Shown: positions 10,760 to 19,327, counted from the first letter of the stretch. The stretch is DNA of 22,871 nucleotides from Calcarisporiella thermophila CBS 279.70 (GCF_041956535.1 NW_027192234.1:55175-78045); one strand, 5' to 3'. Made by a program: numbers and translations. The notes: generated by a model not told the origin, from the letters alone.

Positions 10760-11578
10760 GATAAGTAACACTCGATGTACACGATTGGAGACAATGCTCG
10801 TAAATGCGTATAGGAAATTATATTTATTTTTTTCGGATTTCAAAGAAAAATAAAAGAACGGATAGGATTCAAGTGACTTGTGTGGCCCCTAACATAGGTG
10901 TGACGTAAAAAAGAAATCCGCTTCACAATCCCACGAAGAAAATTAGAGCTCTACTGTAAAAATAAGAACCCGGAATCGAGGCAAACAGCATCGATTAGAT
11001 ATCTTAGCTGGCAGCTTGAATACCATCCTCGTAGCTACTCCTTTAGGCCTTGTCTGAAGAAAGTTTGTCAAGCTAAAATAACATTATCTTGGCTGCTCTT
11101 TTTTGGCTGTACCTATTTGGAAAAGTTTGTGTTCCGCGCCTCTCGCAGCACAAGCTCTTAAAGTTTCTCACGAAATTATCAAGCCCGATTCATCCGTGGA
11201 CAATGGCCAGCTGTATGCATGAGAAGTGATAGAGCCCAATTCCACGGCATAATCACATCCTATAGGTATTTTATATTATACGACAAAATCCGTTTAAGCA
11301 CAACCATGGTCTTTATTAATAATCCCATTTACAACCATAGAAAACAAAAAGCTATAATTCTCCTCTTGACGTTAAATAACAATAGGACAGCAGAGTAAAG
11401 TGAATAAATATACGACTGACTGAGATATATAGTCCAAATAATTACATAAGCGAGATCTTACAGATTGCTGGTAATCCAAAAGGTGGAAGGTGTGATAAAA
11501 AAATAGGTATGAACAGGAGGGGAGGATGGTGAAAATTGAAGGAAAATAAAACTAGGAAGAAGAGAAAATAGAATTGCC
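10760..11578. other. Intergenic: RhoGAP promoter and 3' flank of DUF202 gene
   Basis: About 820 bp with no recognisable gene. The left part is upstream of the minus-strand RhoGAP start and should hold its promoter, including the CRE-like site at 10901. The right part is the 3' flank of the minus-strand DUF202 gene. No RNA gene or repeat recognised. Confidence 0.5.
10901..10908 (+). promoter_or_regulatory. CRE/ATF-like site TGACGTAA
   Basis: TGACGTAA lies 142 bp upstream of the RhoGAP start. It matches the bZIP (ATF/CREB-type) consensus. An 8-mer can occur by chance, so regulation is only suggested. Confidence 0.3.
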
Positions 11579-12242
11579 TCATTCGTACCGCATACCTAAA
11601 ACTACAGCAAAAACTGCGACTAGGCCCGCGAACACCAGTACTGCCGAAATGCCTACGCTTCCACGGCTCGCGGGAAAATCACCATATGCCATGCGGGTCT
11701 GGATATTAAAATAGCGTGACATTGCGAAAAAAATGAATAGAATTCCTAGGGCAACGAAAGCTGCACCCAGGGGCTTCCCCGCATTTCGTGATTCAGATAC
11801 ATCGGAAGTTTGCTGAGAGGAAGTTTGTAGGCGGAAGAGCTGAGTTATTGCTATAGCGTAATAAATATTGTCGAAGTTGAGTAATGCAATGCACATGAAT
11901 CAAAATGATTTACATGTTAGTACGTACCAACTCCAACAGTAATCAAGGATAGAGATGTACGCAGCCAGGCTAAATAAGTTCTTTCATTAGCTAATAAAAG
12001 ATATTGATGATTCAATTATAGATGCTTTCATATTCAGTCATATAAGAAAGGGCACCTAGATGATCTCTGGCAACAGAACCCTTGTTTTCTAATGAGAGCG
12101 AAAAGGAGCATTTAGAGAAGAAATCATGCATCAGAACATGTATGGGGGACAATCTCCGTTGTTTTTGAGAAATATTGCCATTTGAACAAGGGTCACGTTG
12201 GTACTCTTGCTCATCATGCTCCGTGGATGGGCCAGAAGACAT
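11579..12242 (-). CDS. DUF202 (YidH-like) small membrane protein (3 exons)
   Basis: Minus-strand exons 12242-12056, 11990-11928, 11850-11579; 522 nt, 173 aa, both junctions phase 1, introns 65 and 77 nt. The start is the ATG at 12242. The first 55 residues are polar. The family signature RDHLANERTYLAWLRTSLS is assembled across the first intron and leads straight into membrane segment 1 (about 74-95). Segment 2 (LGAAFVALGILFIFFAM) and segment 3 (VGISAVLVFAGLVAVFAVVL) follow, with a short charged C-terminus. DUF202/YidH proteins have three membrane helices; fungal relatives are vacuolar or plasma membrane proteins, and the same domain forms the membrane part of the VTC polyphosphate polymerase complex. 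No biochemical role can be given for this stand-alone form. It is divergent from the Ecm4-like gene, with 238 bp between start codons. Confidence 0.88.
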
Positions 12243-12480
12243 TATTACTAACCGCTTGATAGGAGAGATTAATAGCTTTATTTGATACAAATTGAACTCT
12301 CCAATAATAAGACATCTGATATTGACTGAATATGGATACCTACTTGGCGTGATCCGAGAATTCTGTAGCCCTAGCTATAAAGGAATTCATATTCTCACGG
12401 ATTTGTCATCGCCTTCTCAGCCATTAAGTTAGGAGGATTTGATATAAAAACACGCAATAATATTATTTGTAAAATATTTT

Positions 12481-13782
12481 ATGCTTAAATTGATATTTCA
12501 ACAAAGGCGCATCTTTTGCAGCCTATATACACGTACCTCTGCTTTAAATAATATTTCAAAGGGTCAATTCTCTACTATGTCGAATACAACTTCAAGTACC
12601 AACATTCAACAGTGGGCATCCAAGGATGGTGCCTTTCATCGTCAAGCCTCTCAATGTAAGAGCCCGATTTACCCGAAAACTGATGCAACCCCTGTTTTAT
12701 TGCTTTAATTCTTTAGTTAGAAACTTCATTAGCAGAGAACCTAATTCCAAATTCCCACCAGAAGCGTAACTATTTCTGTAGTTTCCTCCTCTTACATATA
12801 CCTAACTTTAAGTAACTGAAAGCGATCGCTATCACCTCTTTGTCTCACTTGCTTGCCCATGGGCTCATCGTACCCTAATTGTTCGTGGATTGAAGGGACT
12901 GGACTCAATAATCGGTGTGACTGTTGTAGACCCTCTTATGGAAGAAAAGGGGTGGCGCTTCAACCCAGACCTTAAGATATATGATCCAAACCCTGTTTCT
13001 GGGATTGAATATTTGCGCGAACTGTATTTAATTGCCAACCCACAGTATAATGGAAGATATACTGTGCCGGTTCTTTGGGACAAGAAACAGAAAATAATTG
13101 GTATGATTAAATATATCAACACTTTATGGCATTTATTGGAGCTGGCTCTTTTTCATGTAGTAAATAATGAATCCGCCGAAATTATTCGCATGTTCAATGA
13201 GGTTTTTGATGATATTGTTCCCAGCTCCCGTGGGCTAAACTTTTACCCCGAAAAATTGCGCAGCGAAATCGATTCCTTGAATGAGTGGATCTATGACACT
13301 GTGAACAATGGTGTCTACAAAGCTGGATTTGCTACCTCTCAGGAACAGTACGAAATTAACTGTCGTGCCCTTTTCCAATCCCTAGATAGGATTGAAGGGA
13401 TATTGGGAGAGAAAGTGTTTTTGACTGGAAACGAACTCACAGAAGCAGATATCAGATTGTGGACGACAATTGTTCGTTTTGATCCGGTTTATCATGGGCA
13501 TTTCAAATGGTAATCAAAGCCCTTCCGTTTCTGTATAGTTTTTGCAAAAAAAATGCTCACATTCTTGATATATTAAGCAACGTGAAAGGTATTGAGAAAG
13601 ACTATCCAAACATCCTACGATGGGCACGGCAGATTTATCAGTTGGATGATAGAATCGCCAACACGTTGAGTATTGAGCACATTAAGAAACATTATTACAT
13701 GTCCCATACGAATATCAACCCTACACGTGTGGTTCCCCTGGGCAATGGCCCCGATTTAACCAAGCCTATTGTCAAGAAATGA
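12481..13782 (+). CDS. ECM4: Ecm4/omega-like glutathione S-transferase (5 exons)
   Basis: Exons 12481-12655, 12717-12765, 12823-13100, 13161-13509, 13578-13782; 1056 nt, 351 aa, phases 1,2,1,2 match. Family: Xi-class/omega-like glutathionyl-hydroquinone reductases (yeast Ecm4/Gto), which use a Cys to deglutathionylate quinone conjugates. Seen: WASKDGAFHRQ at the start of the conserved part, FPPEADRYHLFVSLACPWAH with catalytic C86 (assembled across exons 2 and 3), EKGWRF, TVPVLWDKK, VNNESAEIIRMFN, the helical C-terminal domain with FLTGNELTEADIRLW, HFKCNVK and DYPNILRW. Length fits from the second ATG. The first 32 residues (Arg-rich, no acidic residue) look like a mitochondrial presequence; a second ATG at 12577 gives a 319-aa form starting where cytosolic relatives start. 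Either start or both may be used. Confidence 0.92.
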
Positions 13783-14045
13783 TTCAAAAAATTGTGTAGT
13801 TAACACTGATTGTTTAGTTAATATTGTGTCTAAGAAGCTTTTAAACTGGACAGAAAAAGGACAACTTCGCCAAGGTTAAATAAAATGTTCCCAAATAACT
13901 TCAAAATTGTAGGTTATTTTTGTAGCTAATTATTTTGCGCCACTTAACTTAAATAGAGTGTGGCTTGATAAGTTCCCAGAGGTGTTTCCAGAATTACCTA
14001 ACACACACTTATTATTTTACGATTGCCTCTTTTCCTTTTGTCTTA

Positions 14046-15557
14046 ATGCCAAAAATGCTTGGAACTCTAGTGGTGGTAGTGCTAAAAGCACGCCATCTTC
14101 CAAATTTTTCTGCCATTGGCAAGCAAAGTGTCTTTTGTACTGTGGCATTAGGTGGAGATGTGCAAATGACGAAAGTAGACAAAAAGGGCGGGCAGAAACC
14201 ATTATTCGATTATCAGATGGAATTTAAAGTGAAAGAGAATGAATACAGATTATTTCTGCAGGTTTTGAGTGGAACCCACGAGAAATCGGATTTGATCGGA
14301 GAATGCATGTTAGATATTACCAGAGCGGTTGAAGAAGGCGAATGGGATGGTAAGTAAAATATGATTATTTGTGAAATTAGTTATTATACTGTGGAATGTA
14401 CCAAAAAACTATAGACTGGTTTAAGCTGGACTCAAAGGGAAGATTTGCTGGAGAATGCTTTATGGAAATGACGTTTTACGCTAGAGTAAAGTATCGCAGA
14501 GATGGTATAAGCTTTTGGGTGAATTTATCAGTGTTGTTTGCTTTTTTTTTTCAATTGCTAGGAACCTTCAAACATAGCAACTACAAATGATTCCTCTATG
14601 GTGCAGCCAACGGAAACTTCTAATGTGACACAGCTCAGTGTTTCCAATACAACGCTACTCTCTTCACAACTTCTTTCCTCAAGTACAATTATGCATGAAA
14701 ACTGGCAATTTTACAATAAGCCTTTTCCTCCCAAGCTTGCTCCCTATACACCACCTCAGGCAACTGGCACCTTTGTTAAAGTGCAAAAACCGCAGTGGAT
14801 CCCTAGCACAGCTGATTCAACTTTTTCTCAACAGAATTTCGTACAGCCTTCATCTCACTCGTTACCCTCCCCACCCCCCTTGGTCTCTTCTCAAAGTTTT
14901 GCACCTACTTCACTGTTTACGCTTACCCAGCCATTGCATCATTATGCAGCTGTCCAGAGACCTGATCAGTGGACGTCTCTTTCTCCTTCCCAATCTCCAC
15001 CCAATATTGGAGTGTATCACCAAGGTTTTATCAATGATGTGCTCCACGCAGAATCGACCAAGGAGTCTATCCCAACTTTTTCAGATATTTATTCAAGCTT
15101 CACAGCCCCTGCTGAGACATCCCAGTCCTTGTTCGAAGAATATTCTAACCCTTATCAGCAGCATCCTCAGCCACCCCCGCATCAACCACAATGGACATCC
15201 TCCGCCATCTCTCCAGAATATTACCCAATTCAACAAGAAAGTTTTCAAAACTTTAACGCAGATCAAGTTGGATATCATCATCCTAACAAAAGCCCGTTGC
15301 CCCCTCCGCCTCTCCAACCACAGACAGACTTTCTCAACCCAAGTATTCATTCGCCAATATCCGCTGCAGCTTATACCCCATACCCTCCGCCACATGATCC
15401 ATGGACTACAACTTCAAACGCTTTTACAGAAATTGGATATGCTTCCTTTCAAAAATTCTCTAAAATACGAGTGTCAAAGCGACATACTGGCTCTCCCCCT
15501 AGCCGTGTGCCTAGGAGAAGAATCTCCAAAGTCGAACTAGAACCAACCTCAGTATGA
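14046..15557 (+). CDS. fic1: C2-domain, proline-rich Inn1/Fic1-like cytokinesis protein (3 exons)
   Basis: Preferred exons 14046-14349, 14415-14485, 14562-15557; 1371 nt, 456 aa. The N-terminal C2 domain (about 1-125) opens with MLGTLVVVVLKARHLPNF and contains GKQSVFCTVALGG, LIGECMLDI and DWFKLDSKGRFAGECFMEMTFYA. The remaining 330 residues are low-complexity, rich in Pro, Gln, Ser and Tyr, with many PxxP/PPPP clusters, ending in a basic tail (RVPRRRISK). This layout, a single N-terminal C2 plus a PxxP tail, is that of Inn1 (budding yeast) and Fic1 (fission yeast), which bind SH3 proteins at the division site and promote primary septum formation. The second junction is ambiguous: donor 14486 with acceptor 14561 (76 nt, phase 0) is preferred; donor 14505 to acceptor 14577, or donor 14523 to 14561, also keep frame and change only a few residues. 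AATAAA follows at 15651. Confidence 0.8.
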
Positions 15558-15920
15558 TTATTTTATATTTTTCATATTCTTTTGCAGACTTATCGCTTTC
15601 ACTATTGTATCCAATTCTTTATTATACGCTTGATCTGCATACCTCTTGTGAATAAATTTTTGGGTTATTTGAAAATACTATCCTCTCTACACAGTTTATC
15701 ACTTTAGTCCATGCTCTTTGAATCTATTCTGATAATCTCAGCCGAATGAAGTTGAAATATTATAACGCTAAGATCTCATCATAATATGAAATTTACAAAC
15801 ATTTAAATTTCCTCATATTTAAAGAAAAATGATATCAAATCACTATAAAAAAACTAAATCATATATTAATAGATTAAATTATGCTTCCATACTGCGATAG
15901 TAGCCAAAATTAAATCAAAA
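15558..15920. other. 3' flank of the C2 gene and spacer before tRNA-Pro
   Basis: 363 bp AT-rich spacer. AATAAA at 15651-15656 lies 94 nt after the stop codon and is the probable poly(A) signal. The TTTT just left of the tRNA (minus strand, 15920-15917) is its RNA polymerase III terminator. Nothing else recognised. Confidence 0.5.
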
Positions 15921-15992
15921 GGGCTCAACCGGGATTTGAACCCGGGACCTCTCCGACCCAAACGGAGAATCATACTACTAGACCATTGAGCC
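15921..15992 (-). tRNA. tRNA-Pro (UGG)
   Basis: On the minus strand a 72-nt cloverleaf can be drawn. The acceptor stem GGCTCAA pairs with TTGAGCC, followed by discriminator C. The anticodon stem CTCCG/CGGAG closes loop TTTGGGT, so the anticodon is TGG with T33 in place. The T arm is CCCGG-TTCAAAT-CCCGG, where box B reads GGTTCAAATCC. No intron, no encoded CCA; TTTT follows directly. A functional nuclear tRNA gene. Confidence 0.93.
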
Positions 15993-16060
15993 AGAAGAGA
16001 CGAAAAGTTACTGGAATATTGGTATTTTGTATAGAAAGTCATAGCTGCGCCGCAAAAAAT

Positions 16061-16076
16061 TCTCTTTTTACATATT
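16061..16076 (+). repeat. Target-site duplication, copy 1 (left of SINE 1)
   Basis: TCTCTTTTTACATATT. Copy 2 is at 16381-16397 and copy 3 (one mismatch near its start) at 16736-16752. The three copies bracket the two SINEs. Confidence 0.85.
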
Positions 16077-16380
16077 GGGGAGAGGTGGTGCAGTGGTCCA
16101 CTTCAGGTGCCATAATCGAAATGGCGCGGGTTCGAACCCCGCAATCCCCACCAGCACTCGCTTCTTGAGATTGCTGTCCACTTGCCCTTTGGCTCTAACA
16201 CGACAAACACGACTTTCACGATAAACACAACAATAACGACTATTACTGACGCAATGAGCGATGCTCGTCAACATGACGTGGATAACTTACTTCGCGTCAA
16301 GCTCTTTCACGTCTGCTTCTTGTAATATTGGGAACTATTAACCTAATAAAAAGTTTCCATTGATTGATCAAAAAAAAAAA
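16077..16380 (+). mobile_element. SINE 1, tRNA-derived, full length
   Basis: A 304-bp retroposon. The head (16077-16153) is tRNA-like: box A-like GGTGGTGCAGTGG, box B GGTTCGAACCC within a perfect T stem (GCGGG/CCCGC), ending ...CCCCACCA with CCA encoded. There is no variable loop and loop position 33 is not T, so this is not a working tRNA. The body contains TGCTGTCCACTTG, shared with SINE 2. The tail holds a hairpin (GGGAAC 16330-16335 with GTTTCC 16353-16358; AATAAA in the loop), then ATTGATTGATCA and a poly(A) run. Bracketed by the same target duplication on both sides. Confidence 0.85.
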
Positions 16381-16397
16381 TCTCTTTTTACATATTT
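16381..16397 (+). repeat. Target-site duplication, copy 2 (between SINEs)
   Basis: TCTCTTTTTACATATTT, directly after the poly(A) of SINE 1 and directly before the head of SINE 2. Confidence 0.85.
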
Positions 16398-16735
16398 GGG
16401 GGAGGGTTAGTGTAGTGGACTATCCCTGGGATGCCGATGAGAACGGCGTGGGTTCGAATCCCACTTCCCCCACCAACGCTTACTCTTAGTTTGTGACTGC
16501 TGTCCACTTGTTCAGAAATTGAGTCTTAATTATTGAAAGGATCCCTACTACGATAAGTACAAAGATTACATCGGTTTCACGTACATGCTATTCACGACAA
16601 CTACGATACACGCATATCGATTGAACGCCTATCAACCAAGTATCTATATCTCGTTATGTCAAGTCCATTGACATTAACTTCATGTAATATATGGAAATTA
16701 AATAAAAAGTTTCCATTGATTGATCAAAAAAAAAA
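16398..16735 (+). mobile_element. SINE 2, tRNA-derived, full length
   Basis: A 338-bp element of the same family and orientation as SINE 1. The head (16398-16475) is better preserved: acceptor GGGGGAG pairs with TTCCCCC, T arm GTGGG-TTCGAAT-CCCAC, anticodon-like loop ATGAGAA (GAG in the anticodon position, as for Leu), encoded ACCA. The variable loop is missing, so it cannot be a normal tRNA-Leu. The body shares TGCTGTCCACTTG with SINE 1; the tail has the hairpin TGGAAA (16692-16697)/TTTCCA (16710-16715) with AATAAA in the loop, then ATTGATTGATCA and poly(A). The body has diverged more than the tail. Confidence 0.85.
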
Positions 16736-16752
16736 TTTCTTTTTACATATTT
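16736..16752 (+). repeat. Target-site duplication, copy 3 (right of SINE 2)
   Basis: TTTCTTTTTACATATTT; differs from copy 2 at one position. It is also the outermost part of the left inverted-repeat arm. Confidence 0.8.
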
Positions 16753-17020
16753 ATATAAACTTTAATGCTAGATATTCTAATTCCTTTGAAATTTCTTTCC
16801 TTTTCAATGCTTTTAATTGAGAGTGCTTTGCGTTATCTTGTTATAGCTTTATTGTTATATAAGGGGAGGACTTTATTCTTCGTGAAAACAGAGGCGGATT
16901 AATTTTTGAGTATTGAGTAATAGTAGTGAAATTTGTCGTCTTATTTTCTATTTAATAAGAAAATCCCTGTTTTGTATCCTTCCGTGCAAATCTTCACGCT
17001 ATACCGCTAAATTCACGTAA
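16736..17020 (+). repeat. Long inverted repeat, left arm
   Basis: The reverse complement of this 285-bp block is found at 18374-18706 with high similarity. Both arms contain GCTAGATAT, TTCCTTTGAAATTTCTTT, TTATATAAGGGGAGGACTTT, TTGTATCCTTCCGTGCAAAT and end CGCTAAATTCACGTAA. Similarity stops sharply at 17020/18374 on the inner side. Either long terminal inverted repeats of a DNA transposon or foldback element, or an inverted duplication. No coding potential seen. Confidence 0.8.
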
Positions 17021-18373
17021 CAGAAAATTAAATGTCAGAATTTAGTTTTGATATAAAATTTTTCACTTTTTTTTCGACTTTGTTCTATCGCGACCCTGGA
17101 ATGCCCGGCCATAAATCAGTTTTGGCAAACGGTAGACAGCTTCATTTNNNNNNNNNNNNNNNNNNNNNNNNNNNNNNNNNNNNNNNNNNNNNNNNNNNNN
17201 NNNNNNNNNNNNNNNNNNNNNNNNNNNNNNNNNNNNNNNNNNNNNNNNNNNNNNNNNNNNNNNNNNNNNNNNNNNNNNNNNNNNNNNNNNNNNNNNNNNN
17301 NNNNNNNNNNNNNNNNNNNNNNNNNNNNNNNNNNNNNNNNNNNNNNNNNNNNNNNNNNNNNNNNNNNNNNNNNNNNNNNNNNNNNNNNNNNNNNNNNNNN
17401 NNNNNNNNNNNNNNNNNNNNNNNNNNNNNNNNNNNNNNNNNNNNNNNNNNNNNNNNNNNNNNNNNNNNNNNNNNNNNNNNNNNNNNNNNNNNNNNNNNNN
17501 NNNNNNNNNNNNNNNNNNNNNNNNNNNNNNNNNNNNNNNNNNNNNNNNNNNNNNNNNNNNNNNNNNNNNNNNNNNNNNNNNNNNNNNNNNNNNNNNNNNN
17601 NNNNNNNNNNNNNNNNNNNNNNNNNNNNNNNNNNNNNNNNNNNNNNNNNNNNNNNNNNNNNNNNNNNNNNNNNNNNNNNNNNNNNNNNNNNNNNNNNNNN
17701 NNNNNNNNNNNNNNNNNNNNNNNNNNNNNNNNNNNNNNNNNNNNNNNNNNNNNNNNNNNNNNNNNNNNNNNNNNNNNNNNNNNNNNNNNNNNNNNNNNNN
17801 NNNNNNNNNNNNNNNNNNNNNNNNNNNNNNNNNNNNNNNNNNNNNNNNNNNNNNNNNNNNNNNNNNNNNNNNNNNNNNNNNNNNNNNNNNNNNNNNNNNN
17901 NNNNNNNNNNNNNNNNNNNNNNNNNNNNNNNNNNNNNNNNNNNNNNNNNNNNNNNNNNNNNNNNNNNNNNNNNNNNNNNNNNNNNNNNNNNNNNNNNNNN
18001 NNNNNNNNNNNNNNNNNNNNNNNNNNNNNNNNNNNNNNNNNNNNNNNNNNNNNNNNNNNNNNNNNNNNNNNNNNNNNNNNNNNNNNNNNNNNNNNNNNNN
18101 NNNNNNNNNNNNNNNNNNNNNNNNNNNNNNNNNNNNNNNNNNNNNGATCCTCCAAAAATAAAATTATCGAGACCGGGCCGTCCTTGGAAGACACAGTGGT
18201 TAAGAACCCCGGAGCTTAACCGTTGTGTGCTGGATTTGATTCCTGGTGCCGGCACCAGAACTAGAGATGTGGCCGGGACATACTCTAGGAATTGAGCTAT
18301 AAGCTACTTCCAGACCCAAAATGCCGCCACAACCTTATGCTCCACATTGTCACATTTTCGTGGTAAAGTTTTA
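17021..18373. other. Interior of the inverted-repeat structure
   Basis: Between the arms only 17021-17147 and 18146-18373 are readable. The left remnant has a 40-codon open frame running into the gap, too short to assign. The right remnant has a tRNA-like stretch (about 18160-18256) ending GCCGGCACCA, with a weak box B (GGATTTGATTCC); its acceptor ends do not pair well, so it may be a decayed SINE head. The element's coding part, if any, is hidden in the gap. Confidence 0.4.
17148..18145. other. Assembly gap (998 N)
   Basis: A run of N of 998 bases lies centred between the inverted-repeat arms. Open frames spanning it are artefacts. The gap size may be an estimate. Confidence 0.98.
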
Positions 18374-18706
18374 TTACGTGAATTTAGCGGTATAGCGTGA
18401 AGATTTGCACGGAAGGATACAAAACAAAAAATTTTCTTATTAAAAAGAAAATAAGACCACAAATTTCATAACTGATACTCAATATTCAAAACTAATCCAC
18501 CTCTTCTTTCATGAAGAGTAAAGTCCTCCCCTTATATAACAATAAAACCATAACAAAAGACAACCTCAACCTTACATACCAATAAAACTATAACAAGGTA
18601 ACGCAAAGTAATCTCAATTAAAAGCATTGAAAAGAAAAGAAATTTCAAAGGAATTAGGATATCTAGCATTAAAGATTAACATAGTGCATAAATTGGTAAA
18701 AAGAAT
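18374..18706 (-). repeat. Long inverted repeat, right arm
   Basis: Reverse complement of the left arm, about 48 bp longer because it carries a tandem duplication of the block around TTGTTATAGTTTTATTG (near 18530-18600), present once in the left arm. The inner end is TTACGTGAATTTAGCG; the outer end (TAAAAAGAA) abuts a truncated SINE tail in inverted orientation. Confidence 0.8.
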
Positions 18707-18776
18707 TTTTTTTTGATCAATCGACGGAGACTTTTATTAGTTTCCGTAGCTTACAAGAGTTTAATGATTACAATGA
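18706..18776 (-). mobile_element. SINE 3, 5'-truncated (3' tail only)
   Basis: On the minus strand the sequence ends with a hairpin (GGAAAC/GTCTCC; plus-strand 18726-18731 and 18740-18745, one mismatch, AATAAA in the loop), then CGATTGATCA and nine A, matching the tails of SINE 1 and SINE 2. Only about 70 bp remain. Candidate short target duplication AAAAAGAA on both sides (18698-18705 and about 18777-18784). It could instead be a truncated LINE of the family with the same tail. Confidence 0.65.
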
Positions 18777-18784
18777 AAAAAGAA

Positions 18785-18798
18785 AGGGGGGAATAAAG
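18785..18798. repeat. Target duplication of LINE C, 3' side
   Basis: GGGGGGAATAAAGG, identical to 19328-19341 at the other end of LINE C; its core is repeated again at 21334-21347. Confidence 0.75.
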
Positions 18799-18803
18799 GA
18801 GTG

Positions 18804-19327
18804 TTTTTTTATAACAAAGGACTTTTATTGAAAAGTATCCTATCCTGTTAAAAAGGTAGGGTAGCTTCTACGTCAAAATCACCCAGGTAATGCTCCTGGC
18901 CTACCTTGCAGAATTTGGAAGCTAGGAGGAAAAAGTAAGAAAAAGAGGAAGTAAAAGATATAAGTGTTAGTGGAAGAGAGAAAAGGTGATGAGAAAAGAG
19001 CTAGGAAAGTTTGGAAACAGAAATTAGCTTAATAAAGAAGGGGAAAGGAAAATATGTGAGTGGGAGGGATAAAAAGTTGTGTGCAAGGGTATTAAGATAG
19101 GTTGCTTATGTACATGAAATAATGAAGAGAAGGGAAAGATTGAGAAAGTAAAGGAAAGAAGAGAAAAAAAAAAAAGGGAAAGATATGGAAAACGATAGAG
19201 GGAGTGGTATTAATATACAGCGGTGAAGGGTTAGGTGCAGTTCTCAGGCCGGAGTTGGGACTGGGATATGATCTTCAGAGGTGTCCTGGGTGAAAATCAC
19301 AGAATCATCTATGATGTTCACCCAGAA
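18804..19327 (-). mobile_element. LINE C, 5'-truncated non-LTR retrotransposon
   Basis: About 520 bp on the minus strand, bracketed by the 14-bp direct repeat GGGGGGAATAAAGG. It starts with the last codons of a LINE ORF (stop TGA at 19246-19244), then about 430 bp of 3' UTR that is strongly pyrimidine-rich in the sense strand, a terminal hairpin (GGA-CTTTT/AAAAG-TCC, plus strand 18819-18840) holding AATAAA, and a short poly(A). It lies in the left target duplication of LINE A, so it inserted later. Confidence 0.7.
19244..19326 (-). pseudogene. C-terminal fragment of a LINE ORF (in LINE C)
   Basis: Reads FWVNIIDDSVIFTQDTSEDH... to a TGA. The IDDS plus acidic C-terminus resembles the end of the LINE A protein (RIDDSQEVAFDFEEA), which is the basis of the assignment. 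Only about 27 codons remain. Confidence 0.55.

Noticed and set aside
14638-15540. 300-codon second frame overlapping the proline-rich tail of the C2 gene
   Set aside because: Alternate-frame shadow of Pro/Gln/Ser-rich codons; the other frame connects in phase to the C2 domain.
16077-16153. Possible functional tRNA gene (plus strand)
   Set aside because: Two mismatches in the acceptor stem, no variable loop, encoded CCA, no T33, and followed by a SINE body with poly(A) and target duplications; called a SINE head.
16398-16475. Possible tRNA-Leu(GAG) gene
   Set aside because: Good acceptor and T arms, but no variable loop at all (tRNA-Leu needs a long one), encoded CCA, and retroposon tail and duplications; called a SINE head.
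17032-18255. Long open frames of 350-395 codons on both strands
   Set aside because: They consist almost entirely of the N gap.
18160-18256. tRNA-like stretch ending GCCGGCACCA
   Set aside because: Weak box B, acceptor ends do not pair; at best a decayed SINE head. Mentioned under the interior of the inverted-repeat structure.
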